Notes: generated from the letters alone by a model not told the origin. Positions 1-8,668 are shown, numbered from the stretch's first letter. The stretch is 64,000 bases of DNA from Thiomonas arsenitoxydans (GCF_000253115.1 NC_014145.1:2542001-2606000); one strand, 5' to 3'. Program-made: numbers and translations.

Positions 1-289
1 AAGTCATGCCCATCATCACCGGCATGCGAATGCCGAACCAGGGAGTGAGTCCGAGCGACTGAATGATGCTGGTCACCCCGCAGATGAACAGGTCGGCCGT
101 GATGAGCAACGCGATCTGCTCCACCGGCAGCTTCAGCGCCGAGCCGATGATCAGCGGCACCGCCACGGCGCCCGCGTACATCACCAGCACATGCTGGATG
201 CCCAGCGCGACCAGCTTGCCAGCAGGCAAAACTTCATCAACCGGATGCGGTGCGTTTTCAGATACCGCCGGTGCGATGGCTGGGTTCAT
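1..289 (-). CDS. NCS2 family purine (xanthine/urate) permease, N-terminal part
   Basis: This is the first 96 codons of an inner-membrane nucleobase:cation symporter-2 family protein; the rest lies beyond the left edge. The visible part has a short polar N-terminus, then LVALGIQHVLVMYAGAVAVP, the family's first membrane segment with the characteristic QHVL, then further hydrophobic segments and WFGIRMPVMMG. The ATG at 289 is preceded by AGGAG about 7 nt upstream. It lies 51 bp downstream of the urate hydroxylase gene on the same strand, so import of urate or xanthine is the likely role. The exact substrate cannot be read from this fragment. Confidence 0.85.
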   Translation of the reverse strand, partial: MNPAIAPAVSENAPHPVDEVLPAGKLVALGIQHVLVMYAGAVAVPLIIGSALKLPVEQIALLITADLFICGVTSIIQSLGLTPWFGIRMPVMMGMT

Positions 290-340
290 GGTGGTCTCCT
301 GTTGATTGTTTTGTGTCGTGGTGAACGTCGTCGCGATGTC

Positions 341-1546
341 TCAGGGCTTGGCGCCGTCTTTGATCCACTGCCCGATTTCGGCGCGCTCCAGATCGGTCAT
401 CTGCGTAGCGTTGTTCAGCGGCATGGCCTTGAGCACCACCACCTGCTGATAAATCGCCTGCGCGTGGCTGACGATGTCCGGCGCCGAATCCAGACGCACG
501 CCTTTGCTAGCTGCGGCTCCGGCATGGCAGAGCAAGCAGCGCTCCTGCACGATGTGCTGCACCTGCGCGAACGTGATCGGTTTCGCGTTTGCCAACGAGG
601 GCTGCGGCTTGGGCGCGAGCGCCACCGCCACGGCCAGAATGAGGCCGCCACCCACGATCCAGTATTGCCACTTCCAGGCGCCTTTGTGTTTGAGCACGAA
701 GAACTGGCGGATAAGCGCGCCGGCCAACATCATCAGCACCAGCACCAGCCAGTTGTTCGGCGCGTCATACACGAAGCTGTAATGGTTGGACAGCATGGCG
801 AACAGCACCGGCAGGGTGAAGTAGGTGTTGTGCACACTGCGCTGCTTGCCGCGCTTGCCATCCATCGGGTCGGGCGTTTGGCCAGCGCGCATGGCCGCCA
901 CTACCCGGCGCTGACCGGGGATGATCCAGAAAAACACATTGGCACTCATCGAGGAACCGAGCATGGCGCCGATGATCAGAAACGCCGCCCGCCCGGCAAA
1001 CAAATGGCAGGCCAGCCAGGCCGCAATGAGCACATACACCGCGACCAGAATGCCCACGGTGAGGTCGCCCTTCTTGCCTTGGCCGAACACGCGGCAGATG
1101 CCGTCATAGACCAACCAGCCGACGACGAGAAAGCCCAGCATGGCCGCCACCGCGTACCCCGGCGAACTCCAGGCAAACACCCGCGGATCGACGATGAAAA
1201 TGCCGGCGTGATAGAAGTAAAGCACGCAGAGCAGAGCAAACCCCGACAGCCAGGTGGAATAGCTCTCCCAATAAAACCAGTGCAGATGCTGCGGCAGGTT
1301 CTTCGGCGCGACCCTGTATTTCTGCGGGTTGTAGAAGCCCCCGCCATGCACCGCCCACAGTTCCCCATCCACTCCCCTGGCCTTCAACTCCGGGTCGGTA
1401 GGTTTTTCAAGGCTGTTGTCGAGCCAGACGAAATAAAACGAAGAACCAATCCAAGCAATCGCCACAATGACGTGCAGCCAACGCAGCAGCAGGTCGGCCC
1501 AGTTCATGGCGTAGGGCAGGATGGTGGTCATCAAGTCGCTCATCAT
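341..1546 (-). CDS. puuD: Membrane-bound urate hydroxylase PuuD with C-terminal cytochrome c domain
   Basis: PuuD-type proteins oxidise urate to 5-hydroxyisourate and pass electrons through a fused cytochrome c. The 401-residue product has an N-terminal membrane domain of about eight hydrophobic segments, opening with LLRWLHVIVAIAWIG and containing the family's FYNPQKYRVAPK stretch. It ends in a c-type haem domain: CLLCH at residues 337-341 and a candidate axial Met at 375 in AMPLNN. The ATG at 1546 follows a good AGGAG; a second ATG lies one codon later. Its neighbours are the porin upstream and the NCS2 permease downstream, with uraH, puuE and uraD-allC nearby, which fits urate catabolism. 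It replaces a soluble uricase, none of which is visible here. Confidence 0.93.
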   Translation of the reverse strand: MMSDLMTTILPYAMNWADLLLRWLHVIVAIAWIGSSFYFVWLDNSLEKPTDPELKARGVDGELWAVHGGGFYNPQKYRVAPKNLPQHLHWFYWESYSTWLSGFALLCVLYFYHAGIFIVDPRVFAWSSPGYAVAAMLGFLVVGWLVYDGICRVFGQGKKGDLTVGILVAVYVLIAAWLACHLFAGRAAFLIIGAMLGSSMSANVFFWIIPGQRRVVAAMRAGQTPDPMDGKRGKQRSVHNTYFTLPVLFAMLSNHYSFVYDAPNNWLVLVLMMLAGALIRQFFVLKHKGAWKWQYWIVGGGLILAVAVALAPKPQPSLANAKPITFAQVQHIVQERCLLCHAGAAASKGVRLDSAPDIVSHAQAIYQQVVVLKAMPLNNATQMTDLERAEIGQWIKDGAKP

Positions 1547-1671
1547 GACGTCTCCTAAAGGGTCATATGAAGTCGACTTCCGCCACGGCAGGCTCTGCGA
1601 AAGTCATCAAGGTCGCGTGCCAAAAGGCGCGATGCCTTTGGCGTGTTGGCCGCTGCGACGAAGGGTTGATT

Positions 1672-2736
1672 TCAAAAATTCATGCTGAGGCCCAATGCGA
1701 TGCCTGTGGAAGCAGCCCCCGAACCACTGGCGGCCGTAGGTGCGTTGTTGTTGCCGAAGGCATCGACTTCGTTCACAAAGTAGTGGTAGTTCGTCGCACG
1801 CGCATACATGGCATAGAGTGAAGTGCGTTTGGATAAGGCATAGCGCACGCCCAGATTGACCATGCGGGTATTCGGACGCGCTATGGTCTTGTCGCTCTGC
1901 AAGGCGAATTCGCCAATGAAGGTCGCCGCGCCGTAAGGCACACTTGCCGTCACAGCGTAGGCGTTCAAGCTGGGATTGCCGCTGCTAGGGTCAGGCCTGT
2001 TACGTGCCACATAAGCGCCAATACGAACCACCTTGAAGTCATAGGCTGCAGCCAGCATGGTGTGCTTGAGTGCTGTGACATCATTCGGGCCTTTCTGATT
2101 CTCGTAGTCCAAGCCGATAAACAATGGTCCCTGCGCATAGCCCAAATGCAGGTTGTAGGCGCCAGTCGTTTTGTTGAGGCCGATGCCATCGCCAAACTGG
2201 TACATAGCCGCGGCATTGAAGCCGTTGAGGCTGGGCGAGTAATAGGCAATTGCCTGGCTGTACCAGACGGGCTCGCCGATAGTGGCGACATTGGTATTGC
2301 CGAACGGACTCAGGCTATCGCTGTGCAAGGGATCGATAACGTAGAAGTCGCCATTGCTGAGAGTAAACATGCGCCCCATCTGGAACGTGCCATAGTCACC
2401 TTTCAATCCGACGATACTGGTGCGGCCCATAAAACCCGGGCCGCAGAATTGCGCGCTGGCATTGGTGGCCCCCGGGGCGGCGCCATTGGCACAGAACGAA
2501 GTCTCGGTCTGAAAGAACACCGAAGTACCGCCACCCAAATCTTCCTGGCCTTTGAGCCCGATGACGCTGGGGTTGAGGATGCCGTTGCCTAGCTTGTTGA
2601 CGCTTCCAGCACCGTTGTTGAAGTGCTCAATACCTAGATCAACGGTTCCGTAGAGTTGGACGCTGGATTGGGCGTGGGCCACAGCACTCAGACCCAAGCC
2701 CAAAGCGATGGTCATGATGGCGAGTTGTTTATTCAT
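1672..2736 (-). CDS. Outer-membrane general porin (Gram-negative porin, OmpC-like)
   Basis: A 354-residue trimeric-type 16-strand porin of the kind common in Burkholderiales. It has a clean signal peptide (MNKQLAIMTIALGLGLSAV, cleavage after AHA), the opening strand SSVQLYGTVDLGIEHFNN, many alternating beta-strand patterns, and the terminal Phe (GLSMNF) needed for BAM recognition. It sits between uraH (54 bp upstream) and puuD (125 bp downstream), all on the minus strand. It may therefore give outer-membrane access to urate, allantoin or related solutes. That specificity is inferred only from position; sequence alone shows a general porin. Confidence 0.92.
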   Translation of the reverse strand: MNKQLAIMTIALGLGLSAVAHAQSSVQLYGTVDLGIEHFNNGAGSVNKLGNGILNPSVIGLKGQEDLGGGTSVFFQTETSFCANGAAPGATNASAQFCGPGFMGRTSIVGLKGDYGTFQMGRMFTLSNGDFYVIDPLHSDSLSPFGNTNVATIGEPVWYSQAIAYYSPSLNGFNAAAMYQFGDGIGLNKTTGAYNLHLGYAQGPLFIGLDYENQKGPNDVTALKHTMLAAAYDFKVVRIGAYVARNRPDPSSGNPSLNAYAVTASVPYGAATFIGEFALQSDKTIARPNTRMVNLGVRYALSKRTSLYAMYARATNYHYFVNEVDAFGNNNAPTAASGSGAASTGIALGLSMNF

Positions 2737-2790
2737 TTCTTGTCCCTTGATGATTGTGGAAATAAAACAGCAAACAGTCGTCCGTGATGT

Positions 2791-3153
2791 CTAACTGCCA
2801 CGGTAAGTCGAATAACTCCAGGGCGACACCAGCAAGGGCACGTGATAGTGCTGCTGCGCATCGGCCACGCCGAACTCCAGGGGAATCTGATCGAGAAAAG
2901 GCGGCTGCGGCAAGGCCAGCCCGAGCGCCCTGAAATAGGCGCCGATCTGGAACACCAGCCGGTATCTTCCGGGCTGCAGATCGGCGCCGTGCAGCAGCGG
3001 CGCATCGCAACGACCATCGGCATTGGTCTGCACGGAACGCAGCAGCGCCCACTCTGCGCCTTGCTCGGCATACAGATCGATCTGCACGGCAGCGGCCGGC
3101 CGTCCATGCGCGGTGTCGAGAATGTGTGTGGTCAAGGCGCCCATTGTGGTCAT
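2791..3153 (-). CDS. uraH: 5-hydroxyisourate hydrolase (transthyretin-like)
   Basis: UraH hydrolyses 5-hydroxyisourate, the PuuD product, to OHCU. The 120-residue protein has the normal length and hallmarks: [14 protein letters not shown] near the N-terminus (catalytic His), a central [13 protein letters not shown], and the C-terminal signature ending in YSTYRGS. The ATG at 3153 is used here; a second in-frame ATG three codons later (3144) is equally plausible. It is the first gene of the leftward arm, directly downstream of the divergent operator region shared with the GntR regulator. Confidence 0.95.
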   Translation of the reverse strand: MTTMGALTTHILDTAHGRPAAAVQIDLYAEQGAEWALLRSVQTNADGRCDAPLLHGADLQPGRYRLVFQIGAYFRALGLALPQPPFLDQIPLEFGVADAQQHYHVPLLVSPWSYSTYRGS

Positions 3154-3186
3154 CGATCCATTCGTTGATTTCGGTCTACATTTTTT

Positions 3187-3214
3187 GCATACAATCGCAA
3201 TTTAAGTTGTATGC
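3187..3214. promoter_or_regulatory. Palindromic operator candidate in the divergent uraH/gntR region
   Basis: GCATACAA (3187-3194) and TTGTATGC (3207-3214) form a perfect 8+8 bp inverted repeat with a 12 bp AT-rich spacer. It lies between the uraH start and the regulator start. FCD-type GntR regulators bind palindromes of this kind and commonly act on their own divergent promoter, so this is the likely site of the adjacent regulator. I saw no second copy upstream of puuD or the porin. Confidence 0.6.
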
Positions 3215-3315
3215 TATTGCAAGTCAAACAGAATCACAACAATGCAAACGCTGCAAGTGAACACGCCCTGGAGACAGCAAACACCGTCCCGGAAAACATC
3301 GCAAGGAGTGAAGCC

Positions 3316-4077
3316 ATGACAGCAAGCCGCAAAAAAACCTCGAAGGCCCAACAAACCCCAGCTGGAACGATCGTGAGTGCGGTGGCCGCTGCCGAAAGCT
3401 CGCTGCCTGACTCGACGCAGATCATCGTCGCAGCCATCACCGCAGCCATCATCGAACACCGTCTGGCGCCCGGCGCCAAGCTCACCGAGCAAAAGATTGC
3501 GGCGATCTACGGGGTGTCGCGCACCATCGTGCGGCAAGCCTTGTTCCAGCTCGCGCGCGATCATTTGGTCACGCTGGAGCCCGCCCGGGGCGCCTTTGTC
3601 TCGCAACCTTCAGTCGAGGAAGCGCAGCAGGTGTTCGCGGTGCGACGAATGCTCGAACAGCATCTGGTCGAGGAGTTTTGCGAAAAGGCCGTGGCGAGCG
3701 ATTTCCGCGCCCTCCGTGCCCACCTCAAGCAGGAGCAGGCCGTGGTCAGCCGGGTGGATGTGACGGGTCGCACGCGGCTCTTGGGCGATTTTCATGTGCT
3801 GATGGCCGAGCGCATCGGCAACCATGTGCTGGCGCAGATTCTGTCGGAGCTGATCTCGCGCTGCGCCCTCATTACGCTGATGTATCAGTCGTCGCGCGCG
3901 GCGCAGCATTCGTCAGACGAACACGTCAACATCCTCAAGGCCCTGGAGGCGCGCGACGTTGCCAAGGCCAAGGCTTTGATGGAGGCCCATCTTCTGGCCA
4001 CCGAAAGCAGTCTGCTCTATCACCCGAGAACCAGCAGCGCCGATCTCGCGCAGGCGTTGGGCAGCTACGCGGCCTGA
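3316..4077 (+). CDS. GntR/FadR-family transcriptional regulator (FCD domain) of the urate locus
   Basis: A 253-residue regulator. The N-terminal winged helix-turn-helix covers roughly residues 30-100 (APGAKLTEQKIAAIYGVSRT, then VRQALFQLARD), followed by an all-helical FCD effector domain. The open frame extends back to 3211, but I prefer the ATG at 3316. It has AAGGAG seven nt upstream, and the upstream start would place the gene inside the 3187-3214 palindrome. It is divergent from uraH and 9 bp upstream of puuE, so it probably senses a purine intermediate and represses both arms. The ligand is not deducible. Confidence 0.9.
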   Translation: MTASRKKTSKAQQTPAGTIVSAVAAAESSLPDSTQIIVAAITAAIIEHRLAPGAKLTEQKIAAIYGVSRTIVRQALFQLARDHLVTLEPARGAFVSQPSVEEAQQVFAVRRMLEQHLVEEFCEKAVASDFRALRAHLKQEQAVVSRVDVTGRTRLLGDFHVLMAERIGNHVLAQILSELISRCALITLMYQSSRAAQHSSDEHVNILKALEARDVAKAKALMEAHLLATESSLLYHPRTSSADLAQALGSYAA

Positions 4078-4086
4078 GAGTTAACT

Positions 4087-5034
4087 ATGTCGACCCATCC
4101 CTATCCCCGCGACCTCGTCGGCTACGGCCGCAACCCGCCACAGGCCAACTGGCCGGGAGAGGCCCGCGTGGCGCTGCAGTTCGTGCTCAACATCGAAGAA
4201 GGCGGCGAGAACTGCGTGCTGCATGGCGACGCGGGCAGCGAGCAGTTCCTCTCCGAACTGTTCAATCCCGCCGCCTACCCGGCGCGGCACCTCAGCATGG
4301 AGAGCATTTATGAATACGGCTCGCGCGCCGGTGTGTGGCGCATCCTGCGCGAGTTCGAGCGCCGTGGCTTGCCGCTGACGGTCTTCGGCGTGGGCATGGC
4401 CTTGCAGCGCACGCCCGACCTGGCCCGCGCCTGCGTGGAACTCGGCCATGAAATCGCCTGTCACGGCTGGCGCTGGATTCATTATCAAAACCTCGACGAA
4501 GCCACCGAGCGCGAGCACATGCGGCTGGGCATGGAGGCGATTGAAGCCGTCTGCGGCGTGCGTCCTCTGGGCTGGTACACCGGCCGCGACAGCCCCAACA
4601 CCCGCCGCCTGGTAGCCGACTTCGGCGGCTTCGCCTACGACAGCGACTATTACGGCGACGACCTGCCGTTCTGGCTGCAGGTGCGCAAGACCGACGGCAG
4701 CCTTGCGCCCCATCTGGTCGTGCCCTACACCCTCGACAGCAACGACATGCGCTTCGCGCTGCCCCAGGGTTTCGCGCAGGCCGAAGACTTCTACATCTAC
4801 CTGCGCGACAGTTTCGACGCGCTCTACGCCGAGGGTGAAGATCAGCCGAAAATGCTCAGCATCGGCATGCACGCGCGCCTGCTCGGCAGGCCCGGCCGCA
4901 TCCGCGCGCTGCAGCGCTTTCTCGACCATGTGCAACGCCACGACCGGGTGTGGATCGCGCGCCGCATCGACATCGCACACCACTGGCGCGCCGAACATCC
5001 CTTCGATGCGGCCACCGCTTTTGTCTGGGAGTGA
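4087..5034 (+). CDS. puuE: Allantoinase PuuE (polysaccharide deacetylase-fold)
   Basis: PuuE opens allantoin to allantoate using a NodB-like fold unrelated to the classical AllB amidohydrolase. The 315-residue protein has the typical opening DLVGYGRNPPQANWPGEA, the stretch NIEEGGENCVLHGDAG, and EIACHGWRWIHYQ, which carries metal-binding His residues. Length fits the family. It follows the regulator by 9 bp and is followed 2 bp later by the uraD-allC fusion, so the three are translated together. Some annotations call this family simply putative urate catabolism protein. Confidence 0.93.
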   Translation: MSTHPYPRDLVGYGRNPPQANWPGEARVALQFVLNIEEGGENCVLHGDAGSEQFLSELFNPAAYPARHLSMESIYEYGSRAGVWRILREFERRGLPLTVFGVGMALQRTPDLARACVELGHEIACHGWRWIHYQNLDEATEREHMRLGMEAIEAVCGVRPLGWYTGRDSPNTRRLVADFGGFAYDSDYYGDDLPFWLQVRKTDGSLAPHLVVPYTLDSNDMRFALPQGFAQAEDFYIYLRDSFDALYAEGEDQPKMLSIGMHARLLGRPGRIRALQRFLDHVQRHDRVWIARRIDIAHHWRAEHPFDAATAFVWE

Positions 5035-5036
5035 TC

Positions 5037-6809
5037 ATGCCCACTCTGGCTGAACTCAACGCCGCGTCGGCGTCGGCTTTCACCGACCTGCTCGACGGCG
5101 TCTATGAACACTCGCGCTGGATTGCCGCGCGCACCTGGGCGGCCCGCCCTTTTGCCACCCTGGCCGCCCTCAAGGCGGCGCTGGTGCAGACGGTGCGCCA
5201 GGCCAGCCGCGATGAACAGCTCGGGCTGATTCGCGCTCACCCCGAGCTGGCGGGCAAGGCGGCCGTAGCGGGCCAGCTCACAGCCGAATCCACGGATGAA
5301 CAATCGCGCGCCGGCCTGTCGCACTGCACCCCCGATGAGTTCGCCCGCATCAACGCGCTCAACGCCGAATACACCGCGCGCTTTGGCTGGCCCTTCATCC
5401 TCGCAGTGCGCGGTCCGCGCGGCGCCGGGCTGAGCCGGGCACAGATCATCGCCACGCTGGAGCGCCGCACCGACAACCCGCCGGACTTCGAGTTTGCCGA
5501 AGCCCTGCGCCAGATCCACCGCATTGCCGAACTGCGGCTGAACGACAAATTCGGCTTCGTGCCGGAACAAGGCAACCGCGTGTGGGACTGGTGTGAGCAC
5601 CTCGCCACGCACAGCGAACCGGCGTGGAAAGAACGCGGCGAACTCACCACCACCTACCTCACCGACGCACACCGCGCCGCGGCCGCCGAGATTGCCGCCA
5701 CCATGCGCGAATGCGGCTTCGATACGGTGGACATCGACGCCGTCGGCAATGTGGTCGGCGTCTACCCAGGCAGCGACCCCGCAGCCCCGCGCCTACTCAC
5801 CGGCAGCCATTACGATACCGTGCGCAACGCCGGCAAGTACGACGGCCGCATCGGTCACTTCATCCCCATGGCCTGCGTGCGCGCCATGCACCGCGCGGGT
5901 CGGCGCCTGCCCTTCGGCCTCGAAGTCGTGGCCTTCGCCGAAGAAGAAGGCCAGCGCTACAAGGCCACCTTCCTCGGATCGGGCGCGCTCACCGGCGCTT
6001 TCAATCCGGCCTGGCTCGACCAGCAAGACCGCGACGGCATCTCCATGCGCGACGCCATGCGACACGCCGGACTACCCGCAGACTTGCCCGCCATTGCGGC
6101 GCTGCGCCGCGACGCGGCGCGTTACCTCGGCTTCGTCGAAGTGCACATCGAACAGGGCCCGGTGCTGGGTGCGCTCGACCTGCCGCTGGGCATCGTCACC
6201 TCGATCAACGCCAGCGTGCGCTGTGTGGGCGAGATCATCGGCATGGCCAGCCACGCTGGCACCACGCCGATGAACGCGCGCCGCGATGCCGCCTGCGCCG
6301 CCGCCGAACTGGCGCTGTTTCTCGAGCGCCGCGCCGCCGCCGATGGCGACAGCGTCGGCACCGTCGGCCTGCTTGAAGTGCCCGGCGGGTCGATCAATGT
6401 GGTGCCCGGGCGCTGCCGCTTCAGCCTCGACATCCGCGCGCCCAACAATGCCCAGCGCGACGCCGTACTGGCCGACACCCGCACCGAGCTGGCCGCCATT
6501 TGTGCCCGCCGCAAGCTGCGCTTCACCCTCGAACAAACCATGCGCGAGCAGGCCGCCACCAGCGACCCGGCACTGCAACAACACTGGGAACGCTCAGTCG
6601 CCGCACTCGGCCTGCCGCTGCATCACCTGCCCAGCGGCGCCGGACACGACGCCATGATGCTGCACACCGTCATGCCGCAGGCCATGCTGTTCGTGCGCGG
6701 CGAAAACGCCGGCATCAGCCACAACCCGCTCGAATCCAGCACGGCCGACGATCTCGACCTCGCCTGCGCCGCCTTCCAACATCTCCTCGACACCCTCGCC
6801 GCATCATGA
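5037..6809 (+). CDS. Fused OHCU decarboxylase (UraD) - allantoate amidohydrolase
   Basis: A 590-residue two-domain enzyme. Residues about 1-175 are an OHCU decarboxylase: RAHPELAGKAA with catalytic His68, LTAESTDEQSRAGLS with Glu84, and FGWPFILAVRG. Residues about 180-590 are a dinuclear-metal M20 amidohydrolase of the allantoate type: GSHYDTV, KYDGRIG, the EEE of FAEEEGQRY, VEVHIEQGPVL, and the final ligand His in GISHNPLE. One polypeptide thus handles OHCU to allantoin and allantoate hydrolysis, flanking the PuuE step. The ATG at 5037 is two bases after the puuE stop; the frame opens further upstream inside puuE, but that part reads as a shadow. The stop overlaps the start of the next gene (ATGA). 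Confidence 0.93.
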   Translation: MPTLAELNAASASAFTDLLDGVYEHSRWIAARTWAARPFATLAALKAALVQTVRQASRDEQLGLIRAHPELAGKAAVAGQLTAESTDEQSRAGLSHCTPDEFARINALNAEYTARFGWPFILAVRGPRGAGLSRAQIIATLERRTDNPPDFEFAEALRQIHRIAELRLNDKFGFVPEQGNRVWDWCEHLATHSEPAWKERGELTTTYLTDAHRAAAAEIAATMRECGFDTVDIDAVGNVVGVYPGSDPAAPRLLTGSHYDTVRNAGKYDGRIGHFIPMACVRAMHRAGRRLPFGLEVVAFAEEEGQRYKATFLGSGALTGAFNPAWLDQQDRDGISMRDAMRHAGLPADLPAIAALRRDAARYLGFVEVHIEQGPVLGALDLPLGIVTSINASVRCVGEIIGMASHAGTTPMNARRDAACAAAELALFLERRAAADGDSVGTVGLLEVPGGSINVVPGRCRFSLDIRAPNNAQRDAVLADTRTELAAICARRKLRFTLEQTMREQAATSDPALQQHWERSVAALGLPLHHLPSGAGHDAMMLHTVMPQAMLFVRGENAGISHNPLESSTADDLDLACAAFQHLLDTLAAS

Positions 6810-8053
6810 CCGACACCACTCGCGACTCAACGACCTACGCCGCCCTCGACCGATGGGTCGATACCCACTTCGACGAACAGACCCGCATGCTGCAGGAACT
6901 GGTGCGCGTGCCCACCGACACCCCGCCTGGCAACAACGCCCCGCACGCCGAACGCACCGCCGAGCTGCTGGCCGACTTCGGCCTGATGGCCGAAAAAATA
7001 GCCATTCCCGCCGAAGCCTGCAAAGAGCAGGGCCTGGAGTCCATCACCAACCTCATCGTGCGGCGCAACTATGGCGCGGGCGGCCCGGTCATCGCGCTCA
7101 ATGCCCACGGCGACGTGGTGCCACCGGGCGAAGGCTGGACGCACCCCCCCTACGGCGGCGAGATCGAAGACGGCAAGCTCTACGGCCGCGCCGCCGCCGT
7201 GAGCAAATGCGACTTCACCACCTACACCTTCGCCGTGCGCGCCCTTGAAGCGCTGGGCGTGCCGCTCAAGGGCGGCGTCGAACTGCACTTCACTTACGAC
7301 GAAGAATTCGGCGGCACCCTCGGCCCCGGCTGGCTGCTGGAGCATGGTCTCACCAAGCCCGACCTGGAAATCGCCGCCGGTTTCAGCTATCAGGTGGTTA
7401 ACGCCCACAACGGCTGCCTGCAACTCGAAGTGACGGTGCACGGCGTCATGGCGCACGCCGCCATTCCGCATACCGGCGTGGACGCACTGCAGGGCGCCGT
7501 GGCCATTCTGAACGCCCTCTATGCCCAGAACACGGTCTACCGCAAGATGCATTCGCAGGTGCAAGGCATCGACCACCCGTATCTCAACGTCGGGCTGATC
7601 GAAGGCGGCACCAACACCAACGTGGTGCCGGGCAAGGTGGTGCTCAAACTCGACCGCCGCATGATCCCCGAAGAAGACCCGGCCACGGTCGAAGCCGAGT
7701 TGCGGCGCGTGATCGAACAGGCTGCCGCCACGGTTCCCGGCATCACCGTGGACATTCGCCGCATGCTGCTGGCGCGTGCGCTCAAACCCATTCCCGGCTT
7801 CGAGCGCCTGGCCACGCCACTGCAGCGCCATGCGCAAACCGTGTTCGGCGAACCCGTCCCGGTGATCGGCACCCCGCTCTACACCGATGTGCGGCTTTAC
7901 GCCGAACACGGCATTCCCGCCGTGATCTACGGCGCGGGCCCGCGCACCGTGCGCGAGAGCAATGCCAAGCGCGCCGACGAACACATCGTGCTCGAAGACC
8001 TGCGCCGCGCGACCAAAGTGGTAGCGCGCACCTTGTTCGATCTGCTGCACTGA
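6806..8053 (+). CDS. M20-family metallohydrolase-like protein, altered metal site
   Basis: A 415-residue ArgE/DapE-type M20 fold, translationally coupled (ATGA) to the uraD-allC fusion. Conserved parts are HGDVVP (His101, Asp103), DEEFGG (Glu166, Glu167), and the dimerisation-domain signature VHGVMAHAAIPHTG. Two usual metal ligands appear replaced. The bridging Asp of the GRG(A)xD motif aligns with Val132 in GRAAAVSK, and the last His of the AHxxNE motif aligns with Lys388 in NAKRADEH. The context suggests a role after allantoate hydrolysis, for instance on a ureido compound, but the substrate is unknown. It could also be a one-metal or non-catalytic paralogue. Confidence 0.85.
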   Translation: MTDTTRDSTTYAALDRWVDTHFDEQTRMLQELVRVPTDTPPGNNAPHAERTAELLADFGLMAEKIAIPAEACKEQGLESITNLIVRRNYGAGGPVIALNAHGDVVPPGEGWTHPPYGGEIEDGKLYGRAAAVSKCDFTTYTFAVRALEALGVPLKGGVELHFTYDEEFGGTLGPGWLLEHGLTKPDLEIAAGFSYQVVNAHNGCLQLEVTVHGVMAHAAIPHTGVDALQGAVAILNALYAQNTVYRKMHSQVQGIDHPYLNVGLIEGGTNTNVVPGKVVLKLDRRMIPEEDPATVEAELRRVIEQAAATVPGITVDIRRMLLARALKPIPGFERLATPLQRHAQTVFGEPVPVIGTPLYTDVRLYAEHGIPAVIYGAGPRTVRESNAKRADEHIVLEDLRRATKVVARTLFDLLH

Positions 8054-8134
8054 GTCTGCCTGCCGCAGGCGACCGAATCGACGCCAAGCCCTATATAGTC
8101 CGCGTAGTTTCGTATTCGCCTGAAGGACGCCGCC

Positions 8135-8656
8135 ATGCGCCAAGACAGCGTGTTATTCAAAACCGAAAAGGGCCAGGACGAGATCGCCAAGCGGGCGGTT
8201 CTGCAATCGCGTGTGTTGCGCAATGTGCTGCTTCTGGTGGACGGCAAACGCAACGTACAAACCCTGCGGGAGTTGATGCAGGCCATCTCCGCTCCAGAAG
8301 ACGCGCTGGAGCAACTGCTCGCCCTCGAACTGATCGCAGCACCCACAGTTGAGGAGGAGGCTGACTCATTTCTGCACGATGACGATGAACTGTCCTCCGA
8401 ACTGGCGCTGGAGCCCCTCGACGTGCAGTCCGCAAAGGTCAACACCACTGCCGACTTTTCCAGTCTTTACGAGCAGATCAACGGCCTGGTGAGCAGCCAT
8501 CTGGGCATGATCAAGGCCTACGGACTGCAACTCAGAATCGAGCAATGCCAGACGACCGACCAGTTGCTCGCTTTGCTCCCGGAAATCAAGGCTGCACTGG
8601 TCGCCAAACATGGAGAGCCCAAGGCCATCAACCTGCTGCGCCAACTCGGACGGTAG
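8135..8656 (+). CDS. Hypothetical acidic protein with possible winged-helix N-terminus
   Basis: A 173-residue soluble protein I do not recognise. Residues 1-70 (FKTEKGQDEIAKRAVLQSR, then NVLLLVDGKRNVQTLRELM) look like a small winged-helix-type domain. An acidic linker (about 72-100, rich in E/D) follows, then a helical C-terminal half. The ATG has GAAGGA upstream at good spacing. It is 81 bp after the M20 gene, and a TATAGT-like element at about 8094-8099 hints at its own promoter. It converges with the SpmAB-like gene 12 bp away. Confidence 0.7.
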   Translation: MRQDSVLFKTEKGQDEIAKRAVLQSRVLRNVLLLVDGKRNVQTLRELMQAISAPEDALEQLLALELIAAPTVEEEADSFLHDDDELSSELALEPLDVQSAKVNTTADFSSLYEQINGLVSSHLGMIKAYGLQLRIEQCQTTDQLLALLPEIKAALVAKHGEPKAINLLRQLGR

Positions 8657-8668
8657 CGCAGCAAGCGC

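Noticed and set aside
191..1558. 455-codon plus-strand open frame opposite puuD
   Set aside because: It is His/Arg/Gln-rich with no domain likeness and lies exactly antisense to puuD, whose motifs are unambiguous.
1567..1671. Possible small gene or terminator between porin and puuD
   Set aside because: Only an imperfect short stem (CCAAAAGGC...GCCTTTGG) without a T-run; no credible coding frame.
3211..3315. Earlier start for the GntR regulator
   Set aside because: It would begin inside the palindrome, lacks a ribosome site, and adds 35 residues not typical of the family.
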